From Pseudomonadota bacterium (lineage in GTDB: Bacteria; Pseudomonadota; Alphaproteobacteria; Rhizobiales; Rhizobiaceae), in the NCBI GenBank assembly GCA_023444445.1, contig JAEXMK010000150.1, positions 1-64,000 on the forward strand: 64,000 nucleotides of DNA. Reading direction: 5' to 3'. The translations under genes were made by a program, and so were the position numbers. A model generated the notes under the pieces. It searched no databases, had not been told where the DNA came from, and worked only from the letters and a program-made list of their open reading frames with translations. This document shows positions 20,576-31,601 of this stretch, in pieces (the first letter of the stretch is position 1; each line of letters opens with the position of its first letter).

Positions 20576-21808
20576 TTAGGTGGTCTGGTGTTTGGCAATG
20601 AAATCCAGCATACGCGGCACGATTTCCTTGCGGAAGCGCGAACCGTTGAAGACACCGTAATGCCCCACATCCGGCTGCATGTAGTGCGCGCGTTTATCTT
20701 CAGGGATGTTACGGCAGAGATCATGCGCCGCCTTTGTCTGGCCGACACCGGAAATATCGTCATTCTCCCCTTCGACAGTGAACAATGCGACCTTGCGGAT
20801 GGCAGCGGGATCGACCACCCTGCCCCGGTGCATCATGTTTCCCTTCGGAAGCGCATGGTCGATGAAGACGGTTTCTACCGTCTGCAGATAAAATTCCGCC
20901 GTCAGGTCCATGACGGCCAGATATTCATCGTAAAATTCGCGGTGTTTTTCGGCGGAATCTCCGTCATTCTTGACCAGGTTGAGGTAAAAATCCTTATGCG
21001 CTGTCATGTGCTTGTCGAGGTTCATGGACATGAAGCCCGACAGCTGCAGGAAACCCGGATAGACATTCCGCCCAAAGGCCGGCTGCGGCCACGGCACTTG
21101 CATGACGACATTGTCGCGGAACCATTCGATCGGCTTGGCCTTAGCAAGACCGTTGACGGCGGTGGGGTTGATGCGCGTGTCGATCGGTCCGCCCATCAGC
21201 GTCATGGAAGCGGGTGCAAACGCATCACCATCCGCCTCCATCAGGGAAACGGCAGCCAGAACAGGCACCGATGGCTGGCAGACGGCAACCACATGGGTGC
21301 CGGGGCCGATCTGCCGCAGCATCTCGATGACATAGTCGATGTAATCGTCTAGATCGAAGGTTCCCTCCGCTGCAGGCACCATCCGGGCATCGGCCCAATC
21401 GGTGATGTAAATATCGGCCGAGGGCAATAGTGCCTCTACGGTCCCGCGTAGCAGGGTAGCATAGTGGCCGGACATCGGGGCCACCAGCAGCACCTTCGGG
21501 TCGGACTTGCGGGCCGGATCGAGTTCTTTTTTGAAATGAAGCAGATTGCAGAACGGACGCGACCAGACGGTCTCCTCCGTGACACCCAAGGTCTGGCCAT
21601 CAATAACCGTGGAGACGAGGCCGAATTCAGGCTTGACGTAGCGGCGCGTCAGCCGTTCGAAAACCTCGAAACCGGCATCAAGGCTTCTGCCAAAGGCGGT
21701 ACTGGACAGCGGATTAAGAGGATTGTTGCAGGCCTGGCGCATCATATCGGCACCCGCACGCAGGGGCGCCATGGCCGCATGGTTCATTTCATAGAGGTGG
21801 TAGAACAC
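20576..21808 (-). CDS. phaZ: Intracellular polyhydroxyalkanoate depolymerase
   Basis: A 410-residue alpha/beta-hydrolase of the intracellular PHB depolymerase family, which breaks stored polyhydroxybutyrate into hydroxybutyrate units. The N-terminus FYHLYEMNHA is typical. A lipase-box-like HVVAVCQPSVPV supplies a cysteine as nucleophile, as in cytosolic PhaZ enzymes. Start taken at a GTG (21808) with GGAGG eight bases upstream; an ATG eight codons earlier lacks a site. No signal peptide, which fits granule-bound substrate. No PHA synthase is in the window. Confidence 0.92.
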   Translation of the reverse strand: MFYHLYEMNHAAMAPLRAGADMMRQACNNPLNPLSSTAFGRSLDAGFEVFERLTRRYVKPEFGLVSTVIDGQTLGVTEETVWSRPFCNLLHFKKELDPARKSDPKVLLVAPMSGHYATLLRGTVEALLPSADIYITDWADARMVPAAEGTFDLDDYIDYVIEMLRQIGPGTHVVAVCQPSVPVLAAVSLMEADGDAFAPASMTLMGGPIDTRINPTAVNGLAKAKPIEWFRDNVVMQVPWPQPAFGRNVYPGFLQLSGFMSMNLDKHMTAHKDFYLNLVKNDGDSAEKHREFYDEYLAVMDLTAEFYLQTVETVFIDHALPKGNMMHRGRVVDPAAIRKVALFTVEGENDDISGVGQTKAAHDLCRNIPEDKRAHYMQPDVGHYGVFNGSRFRKEIVPRMLDFIAKHQTT

Positions 21809-21869
21809 TGATGACGCCTCCCTCGCGATCACGCTCTTTTTTTGACCATAGCAGCTTTTCGCAGGTGCA

Positions 21870-21906
21870 CAAAATTTAAGGCGCCGGCAGTTTCCCGCCG
21901 GCGCCT
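21870..21906 (-). terminator. Terminator after the FAH-family gene
   Basis: On the minus strand a perfect 10-bp stem (21906-21897 with 21888-21879) closes on an 8-base loop. It runs into TTAAATTTT, a T-rich tail. It lies 27 bases past the stop and separates this gene from phaZ. Confidence 0.85.
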
Positions 21907-21933
21907 CACTTTTCGTTGAATGCCTGCCGGCGA

Positions 21934-22776
21934 TCAGATGTCGGCGACGAAAGTCTGCTTCTGGGAACCGAGACCCTCGATGCCGAGTTCCACCACGTCA
22001 CCAGCCTTCAGGTAACGCGGCGGCTTGAGGCCCATGCCGACGCCAGGAGGGGTGCCAGTGGAAATGACATCGCCGGGATGCAGCGACATGAACTGGCTGA
22101 GGTAGGAGACAACGTGGGCGACGCCGTAAACCATGGTTTTGCTGGAGCCATCCTGCATGGTCTGGCCGTTCACCTTCAGCCACATGCCGAGGTTCTGCGG
22201 ATCGGTGATTTCGTCCTTCGTCACCAGCCAAGGGCCGATGGGGCCGAAAGTGTCGCAGGACTTGCCCTTGGTCCACTGACCGGCGCGCTCCGTCTGGAAG
22301 GCGCGCTCGGAAACATCGTGCGAAACGCAATAGCCGGCGACATAATCGAGAGCATCCGCCTCGGAGACATATTTGGCGGTCTTGCCGATGACGACGCCAA
22401 GCTCAACTTCCCAGTCGGTCTTTTCCGAACCGCGCGGAATGGTGACGTTGTCGTTCGGACCGACGATGGCGGAAGTCGCCTTCATGAAAATGACCGGTTC
22501 CGGCGGTACGGTGGCACCCGTTTCGGCGGCATGGTCGGAGAAGTTAAGACCGATGCAGATGAACTTTCCGGTACCCGCAACGCAAGCGCCGATGCGCTCT
22601 TCGTTCAACACCGGCAGAGTGGCGAGGTCGATCGCGGCGATCTTCTTGAGACCCTCGGGAGAAATGGCCTCGCCACCGATATCTTTCACGTGGGCAGACA
22701 GATCGCGGACTTTTCCTTCCGCATCAAGAATGGCTGGTTTTTCCTGGCCGGGCTGGCCAACACGCATCAATTTCAT
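21934..22776 (-). CDS. Fumarylacetoacetate hydrolase-family protein
   Basis: A 280-residue enzyme with the FAH fold. Metal ligands are expected in the segments from about residue 90 (GLNFSDHAAETG) and WEVELGVVIGK, and STGTPPGVGMG is the usual C-terminal loop. The family cleaves C-C bonds in 2,4-diketo acids or isomerises related compounds. Members close to this length include 2,4-diketo-3-deoxy-L-rhamnonate/L-fuconate hydrolases and others annotated as ureidoglycolate lyase. The exact substrate cannot be read from sequence. It is monocistronic, divergent from a nitroreductase and ended by its own terminator. Given the L-fucose genes about 27 kb away, the diketo-deoxyfuconate option is attractive but unproven. 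Confidence 0.85.
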   Translation of the reverse strand: MKLMRVGQPGQEKPAILDAEGKVRDLSAHVKDIGGEAISPEGLKKIAAIDLATLPVLNEERIGACVAGTGKFICIGLNFSDHAAETGATVPPEPVIFMKATSAIVGPNDNVTIPRGSEKTDWEVELGVVIGKTAKYVSEADALDYVAGYCVSHDVSERAFQTERAGQWTKGKSCDTFGPIGPWLVTKDEITDPQNLGMWLKVNGQTMQDGSSKTMVYGVAHVVSYLSQFMSLHPGDVISTGTPPGVGMGLKPPRYLKAGDVVELGIEGLGSQKQTFVADI

Positions 22777-22813
22777 GGAACTCTCTCCCGGTTGTCAGAC
22801 AAGGTGATGCATA

Positions 22814-22832
22814 TATGAACGATGCATTCATA
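22814..22832. promoter_or_regulatory. Inverted repeat in the FAH/nitroreductase divergent promoter region
   Basis: TATGAA and TTCATA flank seven bases (22814-22819 and 22827-22832). GATGCAT also occurs twice here, 15 bases apart (22806 and 22821). The region lies between two divergent starts (22776 and 22905), so a repressor or activator could act on both. No matching regulator is adjacent. Confidence 0.35.
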
Positions 22833-22843
22833 CTTGTCACCCC

Positions 22844-22872
22844 TTGACTGCGCCAAGTTTCGAAAAATACCT
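22844..22872 (+). promoter_or_regulatory. Possible sigma-70 promoter of the nitroreductase gene
   Basis: TTGACT at 22844-22849 is followed after 17 bases by ATACCT, a moderate -35/-10 pair 32 bases before the GTG start. It is a single-sequence match with no other support. Confidence 0.3.
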
Positions 22873-22904
22873 TTTCCTTCCCGTCAATCAAAAGGACATC
22901 GCCC

Positions 22905-23507
22905 GTGACGAACAGCAATAACGGGCAATCAGAATATCCCGTTGATCCCCTCTTCCTTGATCGCTGGTCTCCGCGCGCCTTCGATGGCAACGCCATGCCG
23001 CCACAGCATCTGATGACCATTCTGGATGCGGCACATTGGGCACCTTCCGCTTCCAACTATCAGCCATGGCGGTTTGTCTATGCGCACAAGGATAGCGACG
23101 ACTGGCCGCTCTTCGTGGAACTACTCATGGAGGGAAACCAGCGCTGGGCAAAAAATGCCTCCGTGCTGCTCTTCGTCATTTCGCGCGATCACAACATCTC
23201 GCGCGAAGGGGAGAAAAAGCCATCCGCTACCCATTCCTTTGATGCGGGTGCCGCCTGGTTTTCGCTCGCCATGCAGGCGCATCTGCTCGGTTACCACGCG
23301 CACGGCATGGGTGGCATATTCAAGGACAAGATTGTTGAAAAACTGAACGTCCCGGAAGGTTACAAGGTGGAAGCCGGAGTCGCCATCAGTACGCTGACCG
23401 ATAAATCCGTTCTTCCCGATGATCTTGCGCAGCGGGAGGTACCAAGCAAGCGCCTCGCCCTTTCAGAGGTGGCCTTTCAAGGTCGTTTCACCGGCAAGGC
23501 CGACTAA
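22905..23507 (+). CDS. Nitroreductase-family FMN oxidoreductase
   Basis: A 200-residue nitroreductase-fold protein. The N-terminal RWSPRAFDG and the APSASNYQPWRF segment are typical FMN-contacting regions of this family. Such enzymes reduce nitro compounds, quinones or flavins with NAD(P)H; the natural substrate is unknown. The start is a GTG with AAAGGA eight bases upstream. It is monocistronic, divergent from the FAH gene and convergent with gyrB, sharing a terminator with it. Confidence 0.9.
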   Translation: MTNSNNGQSEYPVDPLFLDRWSPRAFDGNAMPPQHLMTILDAAHWAPSASNYQPWRFVYAHKDSDDWPLFVELLMEGNQRWAKNASVLLFVISRDHNISREGEKKPSATHSFDAGAAWFSLAMQAHLLGYHAHGMGGIFKDKIVEKLNVPEGYKVEAGVAISTLTDKSVLPDDLAQREVPSKRLALSEVAFQGRFTGKAD

Positions 23508-23525
23508 TTTGCATTGCCCTCATAA

Positions 23526-23565
23526 ACAAAAGGCCCGGCGGAAATTGATCGCCGGGCCTTTTGTT
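23526..23565. terminator. Bidirectional terminator between the nitroreductase gene and gyrB
   Basis: A perfect 15-bp stem (23526-23540 with 23550-23564) with a 9-base loop. T runs lie on the right arm (plus strand) and, through the A runs, on the minus strand. It ends both convergent genes. Confidence 0.9.
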
Positions 23566-23572
23566 AAAGTTT

Positions 23573-23588
23573 CGTTTCACGTGAATCG
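23573..23588. other. parS-like site (13/16)
   Basis: CGTTTCACGTGAATCG keeps the core TTTCACGTGAA but differs from consensus at three outer positions. It is intergenic, just after the shared terminator and before the gyrB stop. Confidence 0.45.
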
Positions 23589-23610
23589 TTCTGCGAAAAG
23601 CTCCACAGTA

Positions 23611-26139
<2,529 letters not shown>

Positions 26140-26202
26140 CTACACCCAATCCCAAAGGCCGCATGCTTCAGGATGCTGAATAAAGCAGGGGATAGAGGGG
26201 TT

Positions 26203-26568
26203 TCAATCGCAAGAACGGCTTTTTTGCAGCACGGCTGACAGTTCCTCTACCACACTCGGCGGCAGCTTGCGAATATCCCGTGCGAGACGGTTGGCGAAAG
26301 CCGTATATTGCGGCGGCAGACCCACCGTATCGATAACCACTTTCGGGTCGGAGGAGCCGGCCAGAAAGAACAATTCCTCCGCCTCGTCCCAGATAATGTT
26401 GAAATATCCGGCGATGCGCTGCAGCAGATCGAAGCTTGGCTTGCCACGCTTGCCATGCTCCAGTGCCGAGAGATAGGCCGGCGACACGCCGATGGCAGCG
26501 GCCATTTGCTTCTGCGTTACACCCTTGCGTTCACGAAGTTGACGCACGGCCTCCGCAAAGGGCGTCAT
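26203..26568 (-). CDS. XRE-family helix-turn-helix regulator
   Basis: A 121-residue protein. The N-terminal HTH reads VTQKQMAAAIGVSPAYLSAL (about residues 16-35). The rest (about 65-121) has no domain I recognise. It is last in a four-gene minus-strand chain in which each start overlaps the previous stop. Similar short XRE proteins follow smr and mltA in other Rhizobiales. Target genes are unknown. It may regulate its own operon, but I see no clear operator. Confidence 0.88.
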   Translation of the reverse strand: MTPFAEAVRQLRERKGVTQKQMAAAIGVSPAYLSALEHGKRGKPSFDLLQRIAGYFNIIWDEAEELFFLAGSSDPKVVIDTVGLPPQYTAFANRLARDIRKLPPSVVEELSAVLQKSRSCD

Positions 26569-27134
26569 GACTTTTCACCCCTCCGCCGCGAAAGCCGCAC
26601 ATAAAGCGCGCCGTCACCGCCATGATTGGCCGATGCATCCTCATAGGACGAGATCAGGTGGCGATATTCCGGTTTTGAGAACCACATCGGCACCGCCCTT
26701 TTTAATGCGCCATCGCTCCCGATCGAGCGCCCCTTGCCGGTGATAACAAGCACATGCCGAAGGCCTCGTTCATGCGCCCGCAGCAGAAAATCGAGCAGCA
26801 CCGCATGGGCTTCGCTCTGGAACATGCCGTGCAGATCGATCCGACCTTCCAGCGGCAGCCGGCCACGGGTGAGTTTGCGCTTGACCGGTTTTTCCATCGG
26901 CTGATGGATTTTCGGTTTTTTATCCGGTGTCGCGGGCGGCGCTTCCGCCGCCTCCACGAGCATGCGCGGAAATGCGCTTTTGCCGGTTTGCGGAACATTG
27001 GATACAAGCGGGGGTTCTTCAATGTCGTCGAAGGCCAGCAGATCTTCCAGCCTGCCGGAAATCGGCCGCGTGGTTTTCGCGACCCTTCCCCACAGAATGC
27101 GTTCTTCCTTGCCGAGCTTGCGACTGCCTTTCAT
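26565..27134 (-). CDS. Smr-domain protein
   Basis: A 189-residue protein with a basic, low-complexity N-terminal half and a C-terminal Smr domain (about 95-185). The motifs DLHGM and HVLVITGKG are visible. Smr domains, as in MutS2 and plant PPR proteins, bind or nick nucleic acids, and recent work links some to ribosome rescue. A stand-alone Smr protein of this type has no firm function. It overlaps both mltA and the XRE gene by 4 bp (ATGA). Confidence 0.88.
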   Translation of the reverse strand: MKGSRKLGKEERILWGRVAKTTRPISGRLEDLLAFDDIEEPPLVSNVPQTGKSAFPRMLVEAAEAPPATPDKKPKIHQPMEKPVKRKLTRGRLPLEGRIDLHGMFQSEAHAVLLDFLLRAHERGLRHVLVITGKGRSIGSDGALKRAVPMWFSKPEYRHLISSYEDASANHGGDGALYVRLSRRRGEKS

Positions 27135-28243
27135 CGCCGATACCTCTCCGCAGCAACCCGCGGCAACAATATATAAAAATCGGCCTCATTGCGCACCGTA
27201 CCCGCCAGCTCCCCCGCTTCGAAACCGGAGCCGGTGAAAATATCACCCCTCGCCGGGCCGACGATGGCCGAGCCCGTATCCAGCGCCAGCATCAGCCGGG
27301 CGAAGGGCTTTCCGTCGTCCAGATGGGTCAGCGTCGGCGCGTGGATGAAGAACGGCAGGCCGAAGGTGTGGACGAGCCTGTCCACCGCCAGCGCACGGCC
27401 CGCAATCAACGGCACCTTGGCGGCGGCGATCGGCCCCATATCCAAAGCGGCGACATCCGCCTCCCGAAAAAAAATATAGGATCGGTTGTGCCACAGCACC
27501 TCGTCCACCTCATCCGGATGATCGGCGAGCCATTTGCGGATCGTCTGCATCGAGATTGTTTTCGGATCGAGCTCGCCGCGATCGAGAAGCAACCGGCCGA
27601 TCGGGGAAAACGGGTGACCGGCCTTCGCCGCATAGGTGATGCGTTTTATCGCGCCATCCGGAAAGACGAGCCGCGCTGCACCCTGCACGTGAACGAAGAA
27701 CAGGTCGACCTTCGATTTCGCCCAGGCGATCTCGAGGCCCCTGCCCTGAAGACATCCTTCATCGATTCCGCGGCGATCGGGAAAGTAGGAAATGCCGTCT
27801 TCATCCGCCCTTCCAAACGCGTAGGACTGATCGAAACCTTCAGGCCGGTTGGTGTCGTCAATATCCACCAGCTCCGACGGCCGGCGGTAGATCGGGTAAC
27901 GCCAGACATCATCGGGTGTGGCGGAAACTTCCAGTTCGGGCTCGTAAAATGCGGTCACGAAACCGCTTTTTCCCTCGGCCGGAGAAATTCTGAAAGGGAC
28001 ACAATTTTTCTCGAAAAACTGGCGCGCCTGTTCCGGGCTGTCAACCTGACTTCCTTCGGCGAGCTGCAGCAGCGAAACCAGTTCCGCGGCCGTTATGCCG
28101 AGCGCACCGGTCCTGTAGGGTTTCGCATTGCGAAGATGCAACAGGATCGTTGCCATGGCCGGAAAAAGCTTGCGGGGATCGTCTTCCGGCCATCCGGGCA
28201 GATCGCGGAACGAGACTTCGTCGATCGAAAAGGGTGTATTCAT
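27131..28243 (-). CDS. mltA: Membrane-bound lytic murein transglycosylase A
   Basis: A 370-residue MltA-family enzyme that cleaves the MurNAc-GlcNAc bond of peptidoglycan to leave 1,6-anhydroMurNAc. Typical pieces are TAFYEPELEVSATP, YPIYRRPSEL and the C-terminal 3D-like region with LMLALDTGSAIVGPARGD, where the catalytic aspartate lies. No lipoprotein signal or clear signal peptide is visible, unlike E. coli MltA, so export is uncertain. Anhydro-muropeptides from such enzymes would feed the recycling kinase and MurU elsewhere in this window. Overlaps of 4 bp on both sides. Confidence 0.92.
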   Translation of the reverse strand: MNTPFSIDEVSFRDLPGWPEDDPRKLFPAMATILLHLRNAKPYRTGALGITAAELVSLLQLAEGSQVDSPEQARQFFEKNCVPFRISPAEGKSGFVTAFYEPELEVSATPDDVWRYPIYRRPSELVDIDDTNRPEGFDQSYAFGRADEDGISYFPDRRGIDEGCLQGRGLEIAWAKSKVDLFFVHVQGAARLVFPDGAIKRITYAAKAGHPFSPIGRLLLDRGELDPKTISMQTIRKWLADHPDEVDEVLWHNRSYIFFREADVAALDMGPIAAAKVPLIAGRALAVDRLVHTFGLPFFIHAPTLTHLDDGKPFARLMLALDTGSAIVGPARGDIFTGSGFEAGELAGTVRNEADFYILLPRVAAERYRR

Positions 28244-28938
28244 TGCTCGGATTCGGTGGCGATCAGCTTCCAGTTCGGATCGCGCGAACGGATGTCACGT
28301 GAGAAGGTCCAGATGTCATCCACCTCCGCAACCGCGTCGGGGTCGCCATCCACCAGCTTACCGTCCTTATCGTAGGTTGCCGAAATCAGCTGGCTGACAA
28401 TTCTCAGCGTGACCTGCACTTCGGAATCCCGAACGCTAGCCTGGGTGATGTCGGCTTTCTCGATGCCGACGAAGGTGGATTTTACCACTTCGCCACGGCT
28501 TTCACGCTCGGAAATCGCCGCCTCGAAACCGTCGAAAACCTCTTTCGACAGAAGGTTCTTCAGCGTCTTGCGGTCGCCATCGGCAAAACCCATGACAATC
28601 ATTTCATAAGCCATGCGGGCACCGTTCAGGAATTCCTTGGGCCTGAAGGACGGATCCTTGGTCATCACCTCGCGCAGCGACGCATTGAGTGGGGTATCGG
28701 CAGGCGCCAGCGCATCGGCCTCTGCAAAACGGTTCTCGTCTTCCGCCTCACTGCGCTTCGGCAAAGTCACGACCTTGTTATCGTCAGCGACGGGCCCCTT
28801 TGCCACGTCACGGGGGCTATAAGGGTCGAATGGCGGCTTCTCATTGCCTGTGCGACGGCCAAGGACACTGCGCAGCTGGAAGAAGATCAGCACCGCTGCA
28901 ACGAGAAAAAACAATGTGATAAAGTCGCTAAAGCCCAT
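28240..28938 (-). CDS. Tim44/TimA-family inner membrane protein
   Basis: A 232-residue protein with one N-terminal transmembrane helix (about residues 5-22), a proline- and charge-rich linker, and a C-terminal Tim44-like domain (about 85-232). Bacterial relatives of mitochondrial Tim44 sit in the inner membrane facing the cytoplasm, and their role is not settled. It is the first gene of the tim44-mltA-smr-xre chain and overlaps mltA by 4 bp. It is divergent from fxsA. Confidence 0.9.
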   Translation of the reverse strand: MGFSDFITLFFLVAAVLIFFQLRSVLGRRTGNEKPPFDPYSPRDVAKGPVADDNKVVTLPKRSEAEDENRFAEADALAPADTPLNASLREVMTKDPSFRPKEFLNGARMAYEMIVMGFADGDRKTLKNLLSKEVFDGFEAAISERESRGEVVKSTFVGIEKADITQASVRDSEVQVTLRIVSQLISATYDKDGKLVDGDPDAVAEVDDIWTFSRDIRSRDPNWKLIATESEQ

Positions 28939-29078
28939 CTTTTACCAAAACCGCCATTTAAAATCGAAAACCACACCCTCATATAGTCTGCATCTTATCA
29001 TCATTCAAATGTGCAGATTCAATCATCGGTGTCCCGGGAACCGGCAATCTGCCAGAGATGCACACGCAAGGCTAGAAG

Positions 29079-29615
29079 ATGCGTTTTTCCTTTCTTCCCA
29101 TCGTCATCCTGATGATGCCCATCCTCGAAATTGCGGGCTTCATCATCGTCGGCAAGGCGATAGGCCTGTGGCTGACATTGGCGCTCGTCCTGTTCACGTC
29201 ATTCCTCGGATTGCTCATCCTGCGCCTTGGCGGCATCGGCATGGTGAGAAATCTTCAGGATGCGGGCCGCACCGGTGCGCAGCCGGCTGACGAACTCGTC
29301 AATGGCGCCATGCGCGTTGTGGCAGGCATCCTGTTGATCATTCCCGGTTTCATCACCGACATTCTCGGCCTCCTGCTTCTGTCGCCAGCCATTCGCCGGT
29401 TTTTCTGGAAAGCCTTCGGCCCACGCGTCGTCGTTTCTGGCTCATTCAGGCAGTCTAGCCCCCAGCCGGGTGACTATTCCGGTTTTCGCAATGGCCCCGG
29501 ACCTGCGGGTAATTCGAAGGTGGTGGATCTGGATGAAGAGGATTTTCACCGCGAGGGATCGAAAGACTCCCCCTGGTCCAACAGGCCTGACAATCGCGAC
29601 CTGCCCAAACCCTGA
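29079..29615 (+). CDS. fxsA: FxsA-family membrane protein
   Basis: A 178-residue protein. Hydrophobic segments lie at about 5-24, 26-48 and 77-102, and the FxsA signature LEIAGFIIVGKAIG is present. The C-terminal third is polar and rich in proline, glycine and serine. In E. coli FxsA overproduction relieves phage T7 exclusion by the F plasmid; the normal role is unknown. It lies 103 bp upstream of secB, possibly in one transcript. Confidence 0.9.
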   Translation: MRFSFLPIVILMMPILEIAGFIIVGKAIGLWLTLALVLFTSFLGLLILRLGGIGMVRNLQDAGRTGAQPADELVNGAMRVVAGILLIIPGFITDILGLLLLSPAIRRFFWKAFGPRVVVSGSFRQSSPQPGDYSGFRNGPGPAGNSKVVDLDEEDFHREGSKDSPWSNRPDNRDLPKP

Positions 29616-29718
29616 CGGTTGCTTGAAATGGATGGCGGTGACCCGATCACGAAGGGTTGTAAGCCCCGGGTCGAAATGATAGACCGCCTTCCAAGAATTC
29701 ACGCCGCGAGGAACCATT

Positions 29719-30201
29719 ATGACCGCTGAAAATGGCGCACAGGGCGCAGTTAGCCCTTCTCTCAACATTCTTGCCCAGTACATCAAGGATCTTTCCTTCG
29801 AAAATCCGGGTGCTCCTCGTTCGCTGCAGGGCCGTGAGAATGCGCCGTCGATCAACATCAACGTCAATGTCAACGCAAACCCGATCTCCGGTTCGGATTT
29901 CGATGTTGTACTGACGCTGAATGCCGAAGCCAAGGATGGCGACAAGGTGCTGTTCGCGGCCGAGCTGGTTTACGGCGGCGTGTTCCGCATTGCCGGCTTC
30001 CCGCAGGAACACATGCTGCCGGTGCTGTTCATCGAATGCCCGCGCCTGCTTTTCCCCTTCGCCCGCCAGATCATCGCTGACGTTACCCGCAATGGCGGTT
30101 TCCCGCCGCTGATGATCGATCCGATCGATTTCGCGCAGATGTTTGCGCAGCGCGTTGCCGAAGAACAGGCCAAGGCCCAGGTTCAGGCTGTCCCGAACTA
30201 A
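29719..30201 (+). CDS. secB: Protein-export chaperone SecB
   Basis: A 160-residue SecB of usual length. It holds precursor proteins unfolded and hands them to SecA. Family sequences [16 protein letters not shown] and [24 protein letters not shown] are recognisable in shortened form. The start follows GAGGAACC. Alphaproteobacterial SecB commonly lies between fxsA and dnaQ as here. It ends at a strong terminator and converges with dnaQ. Confidence 0.97.
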   Translation: MTAENGAQGAVSPSLNILAQYIKDLSFENPGAPRSLQGRENAPSININVNVNANPISGSDFDVVLTLNAEAKDGDKVLFAAELVYGGVFRIAGFPQEHMLPVLFIECPRLLFPFARQIIADVTRNGGFPPLMIDPIDFAQMFAQRVAEEQAKAQVQAVPN

Positions 30202-30234
30202 ACGATACCCGTCGTTTTAAATTGCAGACAAAAC

Positions 30235-30263
30235 AAAACCCGGGTTTTTCGCCCGGGTTTTTC
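30235..30263. terminator. Bidirectional terminator between secB and dnaQ
   Basis: A 10-bp stem AAAACCCGGG/CCCGGGTTTT (30235-30244 with 30252-30261), loop of seven, and T-rich flank on the plus strand. The A run before the stem gives the minus-strand T tract. Confidence 0.9.
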
Positions 30264-30300
30264 TTTGGCCGGATTTGCCATTTCAGCGTCTGAGAACTTT

Positions 30301-30999
30301 TCAGTTCTGATAACGGTTCCAGATCGCCTTATCGCCCATGCCGAGAACGAGTTTGCCATGCGCCGCAACCGTTTCCGCATCCAGCCTCGAGGGCAAGCTG
30401 CGCGGTCGTTGCAGCGGCTCCAGCGGAACGTCTTCTTCAATCACGATGGTTTCCTGCCTGGTGGCAGAGCCGAAACCAAGTGCCGTCTGACGCCCGCCGA
30501 TCATTTCGATATAGACTTCGGCCAGAAGTTCGGAGTCGAGAAGCGCGCCATGCTTGGTGCGATGGGAATTGTCGATGCCGTAACGCCGGCAGAGCGCATC
30601 GAGCGAATTCGGCCCCATCGGATGCTTGCGGCGCGCCAGCGAAAGCGTGTCCGTCACCAGCTCGGCGGAGACCGGCTCGATACCAAGGCGAGCGAATTCC
30701 GCATTAATGAAACCCATATCGAAGGTCGCATTATGCGCCACCCAGCGCGCGCCATCGAAAAAGTCACGGATCTGTTCGACGACTTCGCCGAAATTCGGCT
30801 TGTCCTTCAGAAACTCATCGGTAATGCCGTGGACGGCAAGCGCATCCGGGTGGACCTTGCGATCCTCAGGGTTGATATAAAGATGCAGCGTGCGGCCGGT
30901 AGGAAAATGGTTGATCAGCTCGATGCCGCCGATTTCAATCACGCGGTCCAGCTTCGATTCGAGGCCGGTGGTTTCCGTATCGAAAATGATTTCACGCAT
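30301..30999 (-). CDS. dnaQ: DNA polymerase III epsilon subunit (3'-5' exonuclease)
   Basis: A 232-residue DEDDh exonuclease, the proofreading subunit of the replicase core. Exo I is FDTETTG, Exo II is HNATFDMGF, and Exo III includes HRTKHGALLDSELLAEVY with its histidine and aspartate. The C-terminal tail would bind the alpha subunit. It is last in ppsR-maf-aroE-coaE-dnaQ, an order seen widely next to alphaproteobacterial origins. Confidence 0.96.
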   Translation of the reverse strand: MREIIFDTETTGLESKLDRVIEIGGIELINHFPTGRTLHLYINPEDRKVHPDALAVHGITDEFLKDKPNFGEVVEQIRDFFDGARWVAHNATFDMGFINAEFARLGIEPVSAELVTDTLSLARRKHPMGPNSLDALCRRYGIDNSHRTKHGALLDSELLAEVYIEMIGGRQTALGFGSATRQETIVIEEDVPLEPLQRPRSLPSRLDAETVAAHGKLVLGMGDKAIWNRYQN

Positions 31000-31019
31000 T
31001 CATCTCTCCGCGGCGCGAC

Positions 31020-31601
31020 TCAAGCGCCCAGTTTCTGCAAAATTTCTTTTACCTGATCGTGTGCTGCTTCGACACCATTTCCGGAATCGACGACAAAATC
31101 GGCGCGCCGGCGCTTTTCCACATCGGGCAGCTGCCGGGCAAGGATCATAGCGAATTTCTCTTCCGTCATCCCGGGCCGGGATAAGACCCGCTCGCGCTGT
31201 ATGTCCGGCGCGCAACTCACCACCACGACCTTATCGACGCGGCCTTCCGCACCCGTTTCGAACAGCAAGGGTATATCAAGCAAAGCAAAAGGCCGATCGT
31301 CATTCGCCGCTTGCGCGAGAAAGGCCTCCTGTTTCTTGCGAACCAGCGGATGAACGATCTCTTCCAGCTTAGTGAAATTAGCCGGATTCTGCCGTAGGAT
31401 ATCACCGAGTTTCTGCCGGTCGACCGTGCCGGAGACGGTGGTGCCAGGAAAAGCGGCCTCTATCAGCGGAACGGCTTCCGCGCGATAAAGCGCGTGCACG
31501 ACCTCATCGGAATCGAGAACCGGAACACCCTCTTTCGCGAAGAGCCTCGCCGTCGTGGTTTTTCCCATTCCAATCGAGCCGGTGAGACCGATGACGATCA
31601 T
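31020..31601 (-). CDS. coaE: Dephospho-CoA kinase
   Basis: A 193-residue P-loop kinase that phosphorylates dephospho-CoA, the last step of coenzyme A synthesis. The Walker A loop is GLTGSIGMGKTTTA. The start is the ATG at 31601 that overlaps the aroE stop (ATGA); the codon before it is a TTG. Lies 20 bp upstream of dnaQ. Confidence 0.95.
   Translation of the reverse strand: MIVIGLTGSIGMGKTTTARLFAKEGVPVLDSDEVVHALYRAEAVPLIEAAFPGTTVSGTVDRQKLGDILRQNPANFTKLEEIVHPLVRKKQEAFLAQAANDDRPFALLDIPLLFETGAEGRVDKVVVVSCAPDIQRERVLSRPGMTEEKFAMILARQLPDVEKRRRADFVVDSGNGVEAAHDQVKEILQKLGA

Noticed and set aside
22682..22697. TTTCACGTG match inside the FAH-family gene as parS
   Set aside because: Six mismatches to the 16-base consensus. 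Only the left half matches, and it lies in coding sequence.
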